Below are positions 47,228 through 56,176 of a stretch of DNA of 64,000 nt, one piece after another. The notes below the pieces were generated by a model. The model was not told the DNA's origin, searched no databases, and saw only the letters and a program-made list of their open reading frames with translations. Origin of the DNA: Pseudomonas petrae (GTDB taxonomy: Bacteria > Pseudomonadota > Gammaproteobacteria > Pseudomonadales > Pseudomonadaceae). A program made the translations under genes and the position numbers. Where the stretch lies: contig NZ_JAKJXE010000001.1 of assembly GCF_021728295.1 (NCBI RefSeq), forward strand, positions 434,001-498,000, read 5' to 3'. How positions within the stretch are numbered: the first letter of the stretch is position 1; every line of letters begins with the position of its first letter.

Positions 47228-49087
47228 ATGCTGAGCGTGTTTGAACGACGACTCGACCCCTTTCCACCCGACGAAGCACCGCCGCCGCCCGTGGGCCTGG
47301 GGCGGTTTCTCTGGGCCTGCACCCGGGGTGCGCGTGGCTACATCCTCGCCCTTGCGGTGCTCAGCGCCTGTGTGTCGATCTACGAAGCCTGGCTTTTCTC
47401 GTTCCTCGGGCAAGTGGTCGATCTGCTGTCGACATGGAAGGACGGCGGCGCCGCTGCAGGAGAGGAAAGTCGGGCGCTGTGGGGCATCGGCATTGTGCTC
47501 GTGATCAGCGTCGGGCTGGTGGCCATGCGCACGATGGTTCAGCACCAGGTGCTGGCGATCAACCTGCCGTTGCGGCTGCGCTGGGACTTTCATCGCCTGA
47601 TGCTGCGGCAAAGCCTGTCGTTCTTTTCCGATGAGTTCTCCGGTCGGGTCACCACCAAGGTCATGCAGACTGCGCTGTCGGTAAGGGACGTACTGTTCAC
47701 CCTGATCGAAATCGCGCCCGGCATCGGCGTTTACTTCATCGCAATCATCGCGCTGGCCGGCGGTTTCGCCTTGAAGCTGATGCTGCCGTTCATTGCCTGG
47801 ATCGTGTTGTTCGGGCTGGCCATGCTGTACTTCGTGCCGCGCCTGGGCAAAGTCGGTCAGGAGCAGGCCAACGCGCGGTCGTCGATGACCGGCCGGATCT
47901 CCGACGCCTATACCAACATCACCACCGTGAAGCTGTTCTCCCACTCCAAACGTGAAGCGCAGTTTGCGCGCGCGGCGATGGAAGACTTCAAGCAGACGGG
48001 CTTTCGCCAGATGCGTCTGGTCAGCCAGTTCGAGATCGTTAATCAGGCGCTGGTCGTCGCGTTGATTCTGGGCGCGGGCGGTTATGCCTTGTGGCTGTGG
48101 CATCAGGGTGACGTCGGCACCGGTGCGGTGGCGGCGATTACCGCGATGGCGCTGCGGATCAACGGCATGTCCCACTGGATCATGTGGCAGATGACCTCGC
48201 TGTTCGAGAACATCGGCACGGTGCAGGACGGCATGGCGACCCTGACTCAGGGCCCTAAAGTGCAGGACGCGCCGGATGCAACCTCGTTGAAGACCACCGG
48301 CGGCGCAGTGACTTTTGACAACGTCAGCTTCAACTATAACGGCGAGCGCCAGGTGCTGGATGGTTTGAACCTGGCCATCCGGCCGGGCGAGAAGATCGGG
48401 CTGGTCGGCCGCTCAGGCGCCGGCAAATCCACGCTGATCAATCTGTTGCTGCGCTTTTATGACGTGGACAGCGGCGAGATTCGCATCGATGGGCAGAACA
48501 TCAGGCAGGTCACGCAAGACAGCCTGCGCAGCGCCATCGGCATGGTGACTCAGGACACGTCGCTGCTGCATCGATCCATTCGCGACAACATTGCGTATGG
48601 TCGACCTGATGCCACCGAAGAGGAAATCCGCACCGCGGCGGTGAACGCCCAGGCGGATGGCTTCATCAGCCAGCTAAGCGACAAGCATGGCCACAGCGGC
48701 TACGACACGCTGGTCGGTGAGCGTGGCATCAAGCTCTCGGGCGGCCAGCGCCAACGCGTTGCCATTGCCCGCGTGATGCTGAAGAACGCGCCGATCCTGC
48801 TGCTGGACGAAGCGACCAGCGCGCTGGATTCGGAAGTCGAAGTGGCGATTCAGGAAAGCCTCGACGAAATGATGAAAGGCAAAACCGTCATTGCCATCGC
48901 CCACCGGCTGTCGACGATTGCGGCCATGGACCGGCTCATCGTGATGGACGACGGGCGCATCATCGAACAAGGCACCCACTCTGAGCTGCTCAACAAGAAC
49001 GGCACATACGCGCGGCTGTGGCATCACCAGAGCGGCGGATTTCTGGGCGAGGATCAGGGCGTGCCTGAAGCGGTGGATCAGGTATAG
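47228..49087 (+). CDS. ABC exporter half-transporter (permease fused to ATPase)
   Basis: A 619-residue inner-membrane exporter half-molecule. Six helices lie between about 40 and 330 (YILALAVLSACVSIYEAWLFSFLG, GIVLVIS-type, GVYFIAIIALAGGFALKLMLPFIAWIVLFGLAMLYF). The ATPase has GRSGAGKSTLINLLLRFYDV (Walker A near 395), LSGGQRQRVAIARVM and ILLLDEATSALDSE. GGAG lies before ATG 47228; a 30-codon upstream extension looks non-coding. The substrate is not evident. It is divergent from nadA. Confidence 0.92.
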   Translation: MLSVFERRLDPFPPDEAPPPPVGLGRFLWACTRGARGYILALAVLSACVSIYEAWLFSFLGQVVDLLSTWKDGGAAAGEESRALWGIGIVLVISVGLVAMRTMVQHQVLAINLPLRLRWDFHRLMLRQSLSFFSDEFSGRVTTKVMQTALSVRDVLFTLIEIAPGIGVYFIAIIALAGGFALKLMLPFIAWIVLFGLAMLYFVPRLGKVGQEQANARSSMTGRISDAYTNITTVKLFSHSKREAQFARAAMEDFKQTGFRQMRLVSQFEIVNQALVVALILGAGGYALWLWHQGDVGTGAVAAITAMALRINGMSHWIMWQMTSLFENIGTVQDGMATLTQGPKVQDAPDATSLKTTGGAVTFDNVSFNYNGERQVLDGLNLAIRPGEKIGLVGRSGAGKSTLINLLLRFYDVDSGEIRIDGQNIRQVTQDSLRSAIGMVTQDTSLLHRSIRDNIAYGRPDATEEEIRTAAVNAQADGFISQLSDKHGHSGYDTLVGERGIKLSGGQRQRVAIARVMLKNAPILLLDEATSALDSEVEVAIQESLDEMMKGKTVIAIAHRLSTIAAMDRLIVMDDGRIIEQGTHSELLNKNGTYARLWHHQSGGFLGEDQGVPEAVDQV

Positions 49088-49194
49088 CGGGCAGGCTCGC
49101 GGTATAACCGCAGCGACACACGACGGCTTTGGGGCAAAACCGTCGTTCGACGCGGGCCCCGCTGACACACGACAGCATCGCCCATCAGAATCAT

Positions 49195-49214
49195 CTAGTA
49201 GACCGACTTACTAG
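49195..49214 (+). promoter_or_regulatory. Candidate TetR/NemR operator before tetR
   Basis: CTAGTA and TACTAG as perfect arms around GACCGACT, 18 bases before the tetR start. It also contains TAGACCGACT, which resembles the palindrome at 50008-50022 before the DJ-1 gene and, from memory, the E. coli NemR box TAGACC...GGTCTA. Confidence 0.6.
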
Positions 49215-49232
49215 GATGTATTCTCCGACGCT

Positions 49233-49835
49233 ATGAATACTCCCCAAACACGTGGTTCATCTGATGTCCGTCAAGGAATTCTCGACGTCGGCCAACGCAT
49301 CATGGCCGCCAAGGGGTATTCCGGCGTTGGCCTGAACGAAATTCTGGCCGCTGCGGGCGTACCGAAAGGCTCCTTCTATCATTACTTCGGCTCCAAGGAT
49401 GCCTTCGGTGAGGCGTTGCTCGAGCACTACTTCGACGACTATCTCGCTGACATCGATCGCATCCTCGGCGAGCCCGGCCTGCCCATGGGCGAGCGGCTGA
49501 TGAACTACTGGCGCGTCTGGCAAGAAACGCAGTCGTTTCAGGAATGCCAGGGTAAATGCCTCGCCGTGAAACTTGGCGTTGAAGTAGCCGATTTGTCTGA
49601 AACCATGCGCGCCGTCCTGAAGCGCGGCACGGCCGGGATTACCGACCGGCTCGGCAGCGCGATCGAGGCTGCCGTTGCCGACGGCTCGCTGCCCGCCTGC
49701 GAGAATCCTTACGCCGTTGCGCAAAGCCTGTATCAGCTGTGGGTCGGCGCCAGCGTGATGGTCAAGATTGAAAGAAGACTTGCCCCTTTTGAAACGGCCA
49801 TGGCGACAACGCGCGTGATCTTGCGCCTTGCCTGA
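49233..49835 (+). CDS. TetR-family regulator, NemR-like
   Basis: A 200-residue TetR repressor. The helix-turn-helix is ILDVGQRIMAAKGYSGVGLNEILAAAGVPKGSFYHYFGSKDAF (residues 16-58). The effector domain holds ECQGKCLAVKLGVEVADLSETMR with Cys near residues 104 and 109, similar to the electrophile-sensing Cys region of NemR. By analogy, modification of that Cys by electrophiles or reactive chlorine would release DNA. A palindrome lies just ahead of the gene, and a related one precedes the downstream DJ-1 gene. No obvious ribosome site is seen. Confidence 0.82.
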   Translation: MNTPQTRGSSDVRQGILDVGQRIMAAKGYSGVGLNEILAAAGVPKGSFYHYFGSKDAFGEALLEHYFDDYLADIDRILGEPGLPMGERLMNYWRVWQETQSFQECQGKCLAVKLGVEVADLSETMRAVLKRGTAGITDRLGSAIEAAVADGSLPACENPYAVAQSLYQLWVGASVMVKIERRLAPFETAMATTRVILRLA

Positions 49836-50007
49836 TCGGCGCACTGCGACTGTGCGCCGCAACATCCGCTGCCCCTAATCCCTAGTCTCCTCCGCCACGA
49901 CGCCTGCCGGCTCGCCAGCCGGTCTCGTGCGTGCCAGTCCGTGCACCTCTTTCTGCGTACCTGCGCATCACTCCGGCAACGGGCTGAATAATTTCTTGAA
50001 ATAACTC

Positions 50008-50022
50008 TAGACGACTGGTCTA
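50008..50022 (+). promoter_or_regulatory. Candidate TetR/NemR operator before the DJ-1 gene
   Basis: TAGAC (50008-50012) and GTCTA (50018-50022) around GACTG, 49 bases before the DJ-1 start. It shares TAGAC(C)GACT with the site at 49195-49214. Confidence 0.6.
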
Positions 50023-50071
50023 CTCAAGGCTATGGTGTACCTACTTCAGCCCGTCACAAGGAATACACCCG

Positions 50072-50761
50072 ATGAAAGTTCTTATGGTTCTGACTTCCCA
50101 CGACACCCTAGGCAACACCGGCCGTCCTACCGGCTTCTGGCTGGAAGAACTGGCGGCGCCCTACTACGCGTTCAGCGACATCAACGCCGAAATCGTTCTG
50201 GCTTCGCCACAAGGCGGTCAACCTCCGCTGGACCCGAAGAGCAACGAGCCTGACTTTCAGACCGACCTGACCCGTCGTTTCGAGAAAGACGAAACCGCCA
50301 AAGCCCTGCTCGCCAACACCGTCCGACTGGACAGCGTGTCCCAGGCAGATTTCGACGCTGTGTTCTACCCAGGCGGACATGGTCCTCTGTGGGATCTGGC
50401 CGAAGACAAAAACTCCGTCCAGCTCATCGAAACCTTCATCGCAGCCGGCAAGCCCGTCGCTGTCGTATGTCACGCCCCCGGCGTGCTGCGCCACGTGAAG
50501 AACGCCGACGGCACGCCGCTGGTTAAAGGCAAGAAGGTCACCGGCTTTGCCAACAGCGAAGAAGAAGCAGTCGGCCTGACCAACGTGGTGCCTTTCCTGG
50601 TGGAAGACGAGTTGAAATCACTGGGCGGCGTCTACTCCAAAGGTCCAGACTGGGGCTCGTACGTCCTCACCGACGGACTGCTGATCACCGGCCAGAACCC
50701 TGCTTCTTCCGGTCCTGCGGCAGACGTGCTGATCAAGGCACTGCAAAACAAATCGGCCTGA
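50072..50761 (+). CDS. DJ-1/PfpI family protein (Hsp31/glyoxalase III-like)
   Basis: A 229-residue cytosolic protein of the Hsp31-like DJ-1 group. Motifs: VLTSHDTLGNTGRPTGFWLEELAAPYYAF, IVLASPQGGQPPLDPKSN, the Glu region AVFYPGGHGPLWDLAED, and the nucleophile AVVCHAPGVLRHVK near residue 132. The Cys, His-Ala-Pro and Glu arrangement is that of GSH-independent glyoxalase III, which removes methylglyoxal. AAGG upstream supports ATG 50072. The TetR gene and its shared palindrome suggest electrophile-induced control. Confidence 0.9.
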   Translation: MKVLMVLTSHDTLGNTGRPTGFWLEELAAPYYAFSDINAEIVLASPQGGQPPLDPKSNEPDFQTDLTRRFEKDETAKALLANTVRLDSVSQADFDAVFYPGGHGPLWDLAEDKNSVQLIETFIAAGKPVAVVCHAPGVLRHVKNADGTPLVKGKKVTGFANSEEEAVGLTNVVPFLVEDELKSLGGVYSKGPDWGSYVLTDGLLITGQNPASSGPAADVLIKALQNKSA

Positions 50762-50860
50762 TCACCGCCCGGCGCGAGGGGTGTTCGCACCCCTTCCTGT
50801 CAACTTTGCACCGAGATAACCGCCATGAACTGGTAATGAACGGATTCGACCCGACCCCAG

Positions 50861-50885
50861 GCCCGACTTTATGTCGGGCTTTGTC
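50861..50885 (+). terminator. Terminator after the DJ-1 gene
   Basis: Stem GCCCGAC / GTCGGGC with a 5-base loop, followed by TTTGTCGTTT. It lies about 100 bases past the DJ-1 stop. Confidence 0.75.
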
Positions 50886-50969
50886 GTTTCTGGACGGACG
50901 CGAATGATCAAACAAACACTGCTTCGACGGCTCTACCACGCCAATGGCTGGCATTGATGAACGCTCACG

Positions 50970-51389
50970 ATGCCCGTTGTGACAGGTGAAGGAGGCGCGG
51001 AAGCAGTGTTCAGCGGCAATGCCCGCAACACCTTTGCCTTCAAACATCTCACCGACAGCGTTATAAACGACGGCACGGGGCAGTTCAGCGTCGACTTCAT
51101 CCACTGCTTGAGGCTTGGCGCCACTGACCTGCTGGACGTTTCGGATTTAGGCTTTACCGGCCTGGGAGATGGCACCGACAGGACGTTTAAGCTGATTGTC
51201 GATACGGCCATCCACCTTACCTACCCCAAGGATTATGAAGCGGACGCCGACGGCCACCGATTCGAGATCAGTATCCACAAGAACGTCGCCAATACCTTCA
51301 CCGCCCATAACCTGATCATGGCCGATGCAAGCGCTGCGCACATCGAGCTTGTTGGTCTGGCACCCGCTGACCTGCACCCGATCGGCTGA
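50970..51389 (+). pseudogene. Orphan C-terminal domain of an RTX/serralysin-type secreted protein
   Basis: A 139-codon frame from ATG 50970. Its sequence resembles the end of M10 serralysin-type RTX proteins: FSVDFIHCLRLGATDLLDVSDLGFTGLGDGTDRTFKLIVD, then LTYPKDYEADADGHRFEISIHKN and TFTAHNLIMADASAAHIELVG. In full proteins DxxDVSxLGF is followed by a type I secretion signal. The protease domain and calcium repeats are absent, and there is no ribosome site, so it is likely a remnant. A terminator follows at 51422. Confidence 0.55.
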
Positions 51390-51421
51390 ATCCAGAAGCG
51401 CCATTCCAAACGGCAGGCATG

Positions 51422-51453
51422 AAAAAGCCGTCGCAGGTGCGACGGCTTTTTTT
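51422..51453. terminator. Bidirectional terminator between the RTX fragment and the dehydrogenase
   Basis: GCCGTCGC / GCGACGGC stem with an AGGT loop, flanked by AAAAA and TTTTTTT. Confidence 0.92.
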
Positions 51454-51505
51454 GCGGCGTGGGCGATTACAAACCTCTTAAGGTGCTGACACCGCTCACT
51501 GAATC

Positions 51506-52912
51506 TCAGTCAACGTTTTTGGCCCACACCGCCTGAGCATTGGTGAATTCGCGCAGCCCGAAGTGGGACAGCTCGCGGCCATAGCCACTCTTTTTGACGC
51601 CCCCCACCGGAATCCGCGCGTTGGTGGCCGGGAAGCCATTGATGAACACGCCGCCGGTTTCCAGACGCCGGGCAATGCGTTGCGCGCGCGGGATGTCCTG
51701 GGTCCACAGGCTGCCGCCCAATCCATAGTCGCTGGTGTTCGCCAGCACGATGGCAGCTTCGGCGTTGGCGGCAATGGTGATCGCTGCCACCGGGCCGAAG
51801 GTTTCTTCGTCGAATGCGGCCATGCCTGGCTTCACATTGGCCAGCACGGTGGGCGCGTAGAAGTTGCCGGGCCCGTCGATTTTCTTCCCGCCCAGCAGCA
51901 ACGTCGCGCCGGCGGCAAGGGTGCGTTGCACCTGACCATCCAGCTCATCGCGCAGATCAGCCCGGGCCATAGGACCGACGTTGATTGCGCTGTCGAGCGG
52001 GTCGCCGACTTTCAGTTGCTCGACCGCTGCAACGAATTTACGCGTGAATTGCTCGGCGATCGGTGCCTCCAGAATGAAGCGCTTGGCCGCCAGACAGACC
52101 TGGCCAGCGTTCTGGAACCGCGCTTCGACGGCGGCTTTCACCGCAAGGTCGATATTCGCGTCGGCCAGCACAATAAAGGCGTCCGAGCCGCCCAGTTCCA
52201 GCAGGCTCTTCTTGAGTGCCTTGCCTGCGGTGGCTGCCACGGCAGAACCTGCACGCATACTGCCCGTCAGAGTGACGGCAGCAATGCGCGGGTCTTCAAT
52301 GGTGCGGGCCACGGTGTCGTTGTCGGCAATGAGGTTGGTGAACAGCCCTTTTGGAAAGCCCGCTGCCTCGTAGGCTTCTTGCAGCGCGTAAGCCGAGCCC
52401 ATGACGTTCGGCGCGTGTTTGAGCATGAAGCCATTGCCCGACAGCATGATCGGCCCGGACGCGCGAATCACCTGCCACAGCGGGAAGTTCCAGGGCATTA
52501 CCGCCAGCACGGTGCCGATCGGCAGGAAAGACACGTGGACTTCGTCGTCGCCGTCCACCTTGACCGGTTCATCGGCAAGAATCGCCGGGCCGTTGTCGGC
52601 AATCCATTCAATGGTGGCGGCGCACTTCTCCACTTCTCCACGGGCCGCCGCCAGGGTCTTGCCCATTTCGGCGGTGATCAGTGCAGCGAAGGATTCCGAA
52701 CGCTCACGCAGGGTGTCTGCCAGACGGCGATAGGCCGCCACGCGCTCGCGCATCGGCGTGGCGCGCCACAGGCGAAAGGCCGCCGCATTCACATCCAGCA
52801 ACTGCTCGACGTCGGTTTGGGTCTGGAAGGGGTAAGCGGCGATCAGCTCACCGGTGGCCGGGTTGCGTGACGTGGCGACGTTTAGGGTAGAGATCGGGCT
52901 CAGGTCAGACAT
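51506..52912 (-). CDS. NAD(P)-dependent succinate-semialdehyde dehydrogenase-like enzyme (Sad/YneI type)
   Basis: A 468-residue aldehyde dehydrogenase oxidising a semialdehyde to the acid. The cofactor site is VLAVMPWNFPLWQVIRA near 140, with VTLTGSMRAGSAVA near 218. The catalytic Glu is in LLELGGSDAFIVL near 240 and the catalytic Cys in NAGQVCLAAKRFI near 274. EETFGPVAAI near 375 follows. The short N-terminus (RNPATGELIAAYPF) fits the Sad subfamily. It starts at ATG 52912. An XRE regulator lies upstream on the same strand, but 96 bases away. The exact substrate is inferred from family only. Confidence 0.9.
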   Translation of the reverse strand: MSDLSPISTLNVATSRNPATGELIAAYPFQTQTDVEQLLDVNAAAFRLWRATPMRERVAAYRRLADTLRERSESFAALITAEMGKTLAAARGEVEKCAATIEWIADNGPAILADEPVKVDGDDEVHVSFLPIGTVLAVMPWNFPLWQVIRASGPIMLSGNGFMLKHAPNVMGSAYALQEAYEAAGFPKGLFTNLIADNDTVARTIEDPRIAAVTLTGSMRAGSAVAATAGKALKKSLLELGGSDAFIVLADANIDLAVKAAVEARFQNAGQVCLAAKRFILEAPIAEQFTRKFVAAVEQLKVGDPLDSAINVGPMARADLRDELDGQVQRTLAAGATLLLGGKKIDGPGNFYAPTVLANVKPGMAAFDEETFGPVAAITIAANAEAAIVLANTSDYGLGGSLWTQDIPRAQRIARRLETGGVFINGFPATNARIPVGGVKKSGYGRELSHFGLREFTNAQAVWAKNVD

Positions 52913-53008
52913 CGTGATTACCTCGTGGGCGGTCGGGGCAGCACATGTGCGCTGCGATGACCGTCACTCTAAGTAAGCCCGAAAAAGCCAGGAAGGCGTG
53001 TTGTTATC

Positions 53009-53818
53009 CTATGACCGTGAGTCATAGGCAGTGTGGCGGGGAATGTAGGTCACCAGCGACAGGTCCGGCCGCCCTTCAGGCGTCAGCGCGACATAGGTGA
53101 AATCGATATGGCCGCTGATGGGATGCAGCAGACGCTTTCGGCCCTCTTCGAAACCTTGGACCTCGGTGTCCTGCCACCACTCTTTGAACTCGGGGCTCAA
53201 GGCCGAGAGTTCTTCGATCAGGCTGTCGAACGGTGCCTTGTCCTGAGCCAGCGCGCGCGATGCCCGAAATGCACTGATCATGCCCCGCGCCATCTGCTCC
53301 CAATCCAGGATGATGGTTCGGTACGGGATGTACAGAAACAGCAAACGCAGCGTATTGCGCTCATGGGGCTGCAATGAACCGTAGTCGACGAACAGCTCGG
53401 CGATGGCGTCGTTCCACGCCAGAATGTCGAGTCGGGCGTTGCGCACATACGCCGGAATGGGGTTAATTGCGCGCACCAGCATTTCCAGACCGGCCGTCAC
53501 CCCGCCGCCGGTCTCAGCAACTGGCACCTCCAGTGCGGAAAGCGCATACAAGTGCGCGGACTCCACACGATCGAGCTTGAGGACTTTGGATATCCGTTGC
53601 AGCGCGTCCGGCGAGGGCTGAATGTCGCGGCCCTGCTCAAGCCAGGTGTACCAGCTGACGCTGACCCCGGCCAGCGCCGCCACTTCTTCGCGACGCAATC
53701 CGGGCGTGCGCCGCGGCCCTTCAGGCAGGCCGAAGTCCTTCGGATCAAGCCGCGCGCGCCGGCTGGACAAGAAGTTACCGAATTCGCGCCGCTGCTCTAT
53801 CGAAGGTCTTTTTGCCAT
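53009..53818 (-). CDS. XRE-family regulator with MmyB-like ligand domain
   Basis: A 269-residue regulator. The helix-turn-helix, RTPGLRREEVAALAGVSVSWYTWLEQGRDIQPS, spans residues 40-72. The remainder matches the MmyB-like ligand-binding domain (PIPAYVRNARLDILAWNDAIAELF, NTLRLLFLYIPYRTIILDWEQMARGMISAFRA), which in MmyB binds fatty-acid-like ligands. Next genes on this strand are the semialdehyde dehydrogenase 96 bases on, a likely target since these regulators often control the neighbouring oxidoreductase. ATG 53818 follows GAGCGAG. Confidence 0.87.
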   Translation of the reverse strand: MAKRPSIEQRREFGNFLSSRRARLDPKDFGLPEGPRRTPGLRREEVAALAGVSVSWYTWLEQGRDIQPSPDALQRISKVLKLDRVESAHLYALSALEVPVAETGGGVTAGLEMLVRAINPIPAYVRNARLDILAWNDAIAELFVDYGSLQPHERNTLRLLFLYIPYRTIILDWEQMARGMISAFRASRALAQDKAPFDSLIEELSALSPEFKEWWQDTEVQGFEEGRKRLLHPISGHIDFTYVALTPEGRPDLSLVTYIPRHTAYDSRS

Positions 53819-53870
53819 AACTCGCTCGTGGTCCACGTTTTGGTTGATCGCGGAAAACGGGCATCGTGGG

Positions 53871-55898
53871 TCAAGCTCTGGCGTGGGTCAAGCCGGTCAA
53901 GGTATCGGCGATGGCTTTGGTGCGCCTTGCCGTGCCTTCGGTGGCCTGGTTCGAGTGTTCCAGAGAGTCGAGCATTTCGCGCAGCGCGCCGACGCCGGTT
54001 GACTGGTCCTCGATCTGCTGCGCCACCCGCTGGATCTCGCTGGAGAGCAGGTCGATGTCGACGCCGATCTCCGCCGCGTTTTTGCGGGTGATTTCCGCCA
54101 GTTTGCGCACCTCGTCGGCGACCACGGCGAAGCCTCGGCCCAGATCCCCTGCCCGCGCGGCTTCGATCGCGGCGTTGAGCGCCAGCAGATTGGTCTGGCC
54201 GGCGATCTGTTGAATCACCTGCACGATAGACTGGATGCGCAGGCTCGATTCCGCGAGGGCTCGTGCGCCGACCACCGCTTCGTCCGCTTGGCTGACCAGC
54301 GCTACAACAGTATTGCCGGCGTTTGTCGAGACAGTGTTCTGCTGGTCAATCGTGCCGGCCAGATCGTCCATAGACAGGTGCAGCTCGCCGGAGTAGTGCT
54401 TGATTTGCGTAGACATCTCTTCCTGCTGCTGACCGGCCTGGGCCAGGACCCGACCCAGTGCGGCGAGGCCTTCGAACACAGGCAGAACTTTGGTATCCAG
54501 CCCGCGGGTATCCAGCGCGTTATTGAAATCGTTGAGCTTGAACGCCTCGATCTGCTTAACGATGACGTGGTTCAAACCCACCATCTTCTTGAGCTGGCGG
54601 CGCAGGAAAAATGCCTTGAATTCTCCATAGTGAGCGATGAAACGGTCGACGTACTCATCGGTGAACGAAGCGCCTTTCGCCACACGGAAGAAAAAGATCG
54701 CCGTGAGCGTCTGGTTCAGATTCAGGCCGAGAATTTCGCCGAAGGTCGAGAACCCCACCAGCGGTACGTCACCGAACAATCCGGTCATGCTGCCCAGATC
54801 CTTGCCGTTGTTGGCCCGACGCAAGATGCAGTCGTTGAGGATCGCCGCGACAGGCTGCCCGCCCTTGCCGCGCAGGAATTGCTCGTAATCCACGCGGGTG
54901 GCTTCGCGCAAAGGGGTGCGCTTGACCATCACCAGTTCCTCGCCGGGGGCCACGTCGCAGAACAGCTGAATGATTTGCTGTGCATGGTCGATACGCGCAA
55001 TAGAGCGTACGAACAATTCGCTGCCCACGCGAATGGCAAAGGAGTAATCCGCGAGGTTCTTTTCCAGGGCGTGAGCGTCGCAATTGAAGGCGTTACACAG
55101 GGCCTGGACCATGCTCATGATGTTGCCCTTGCTGTCGATCACCTGGTCGATGGTGCGGTCCTCGACAGATGCGGTCAGGACGCTAAAGGTCAATCCGGCA
55201 GGTTGAAAATTCTGACTTTTGAACACGCCAAAACGTATGTCGGCGGCGGTCTTGATGAAGACAATTTGCGCATGATTCTGATAGCTGCGCTTGCCGTCAT
55301 GGATCAGCGTCTTCTTGAAATCCGACTTGCCACCGGCCGAGCCTCCTACGAAGAGGCAGGGGAAGCGACCGGACTCGTAAAGCGCTTCCATGAAGAACGA
55401 TTCGGACGCCGACAAGCCGTCGAACACCACATAGGCCAAGGTGTCGCGGTGGTCGATGGTCGTGCTGACCTGCGCGCGCTTAATGTTGTTGACCAGTTTT
55501 TCAATGCGCTCACGCATCTCCATGCGCTTGCCGCCGCTGCGGATGTCTTCGCATTCCAGCGGCACCATCACCACCTCGGCTGATGCAATCACACTGTGCT
55601 CGAAGAGCTGCAGGACGATGCGGTCCCATCGATCCCCGGTCGCACAATACAAACCGGTCGCACTGTTGCACAGCTCGCCGGAGGTCGTGCACAGGCTCAG
55701 CGCACTGTCGGGGAAGCGCTGCTTGATGCCGGCGGCAATTTGGTCGATGTCCAGATGGGGAGAGACGAAACCCGTCACCAGAACGGGAACTGAACGTACA
55801 TCTGCCAAGGCACGGTCCAGCTCGCCAGCGGTGCAATTAATGCTGATCGCTTCCTGGCGATGGGCACGGGATCGGTTGAAGAGGTTGAATGGGTTCAT
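53871..55898 (-). CDS. Soluble chemoreceptor with FIST sensor and MCP signalling domain
   Basis: A 675-residue cytosolic protein without transmembrane helices. The N-terminal FIST module lies at about residues 30-240 ([50 protein letters not shown]). A FIST_C module lies at about 260-420 ([46 protein letters not shown]). The MCP hairpin is at about 440-675, with the tip [45 protein letters not shown] domains are predicted to bind small ligands such as amino acids. 82 further in-frame codons lie upstream; I chose MNPFNLF at 55898 as the fold start, without a strong ribosome site. It is divergent from the harpin-like gene. Confidence 0.9.
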   Translation of the reverse strand: MNPFNLFNRSRAHRQEAISINCTAGELDRALADVRSVPVLVTGFVSPHLDIDQIAAGIKQRFPDSALSLCTTSGELCNSATGLYCATGDRWDRIVLQLFEHSVIASAEVVMVPLECEDIRSGGKRMEMRERIEKLVNNIKRAQVSTTIDHRDTLAYVVFDGLSASESFFMEALYESGRFPCLFVGGSAGGKSDFKKTLIHDGKRSYQNHAQIVFIKTAADIRFGVFKSQNFQPAGLTFSVLTASVEDRTIDQVIDSKGNIMSMVQALCNAFNCDAHALEKNLADYSFAIRVGSELFVRSIARIDHAQQIIQLFCDVAPGEELVMVKRTPLREATRVDYEQFLRGKGGQPVAAILNDCILRRANNGKDLGSMTGLFGDVPLVGFSTFGEILGLNLNQTLTAIFFFRVAKGASFTDEYVDRFIAHYGEFKAFFLRRQLKKMVGLNHVIVKQIEAFKLNDFNNALDTRGLDTKVLPVFEGLAALGRVLAQAGQQQEEMSTQIKHYSGELHLSMDDLAGTIDQQNTVSTNAGNTVVALVSQADEAVVGARALAESSLRIQSIVQVIQQIAGQTNLLALNAAIEAARAGDLGRGFAVVADEVRKLAEITRKNAAEIGVDIDLLSSEIQRVAQQIEDQSTGVGALREMLDSLEHSNQATEGTARRTKAIADTLTGLTHARA

Positions 55899-56119
55899 CG
55901 TCGGCTCACTAGAAAGGATCGCAGGGCGCATACGTTGCATACGCGAAGCTTTTTTCTGTATCGGCTGTGGATGAAGTGACTTGAAGTATGGGGACGGGCG
56001 TTGGTCGGGAGGGCGAGCATCCAAAGACGTGATCAGGGCTGGGAGCATCGCTGATGCTGACCACTGGAGGGACGTGTGCAAATAGATGAAGGTGCATCGG
56101 ACCAACGGCCAGGGACGAC

Positions 56120-56147
56120 GGAACCAAAGCGAATCAGGGGCCACACA
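56120..56147 (+). promoter_or_regulatory. HrpL-dependent promoter (hrp box)
   Basis: GGAACC at 56120-56125, 15 bases, then CCACACA at 56141-56147. It matches the HrpL consensus GGAACC-N15/16-CCACNNA at every fixed position. It ends 29 bases before the start of the cysteine-free harpin-like gene on the same strand. Confidence 0.9.
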
Positions 56148-56176
56148 AGCGCTATAGAATCCATACCGGGTGACGT

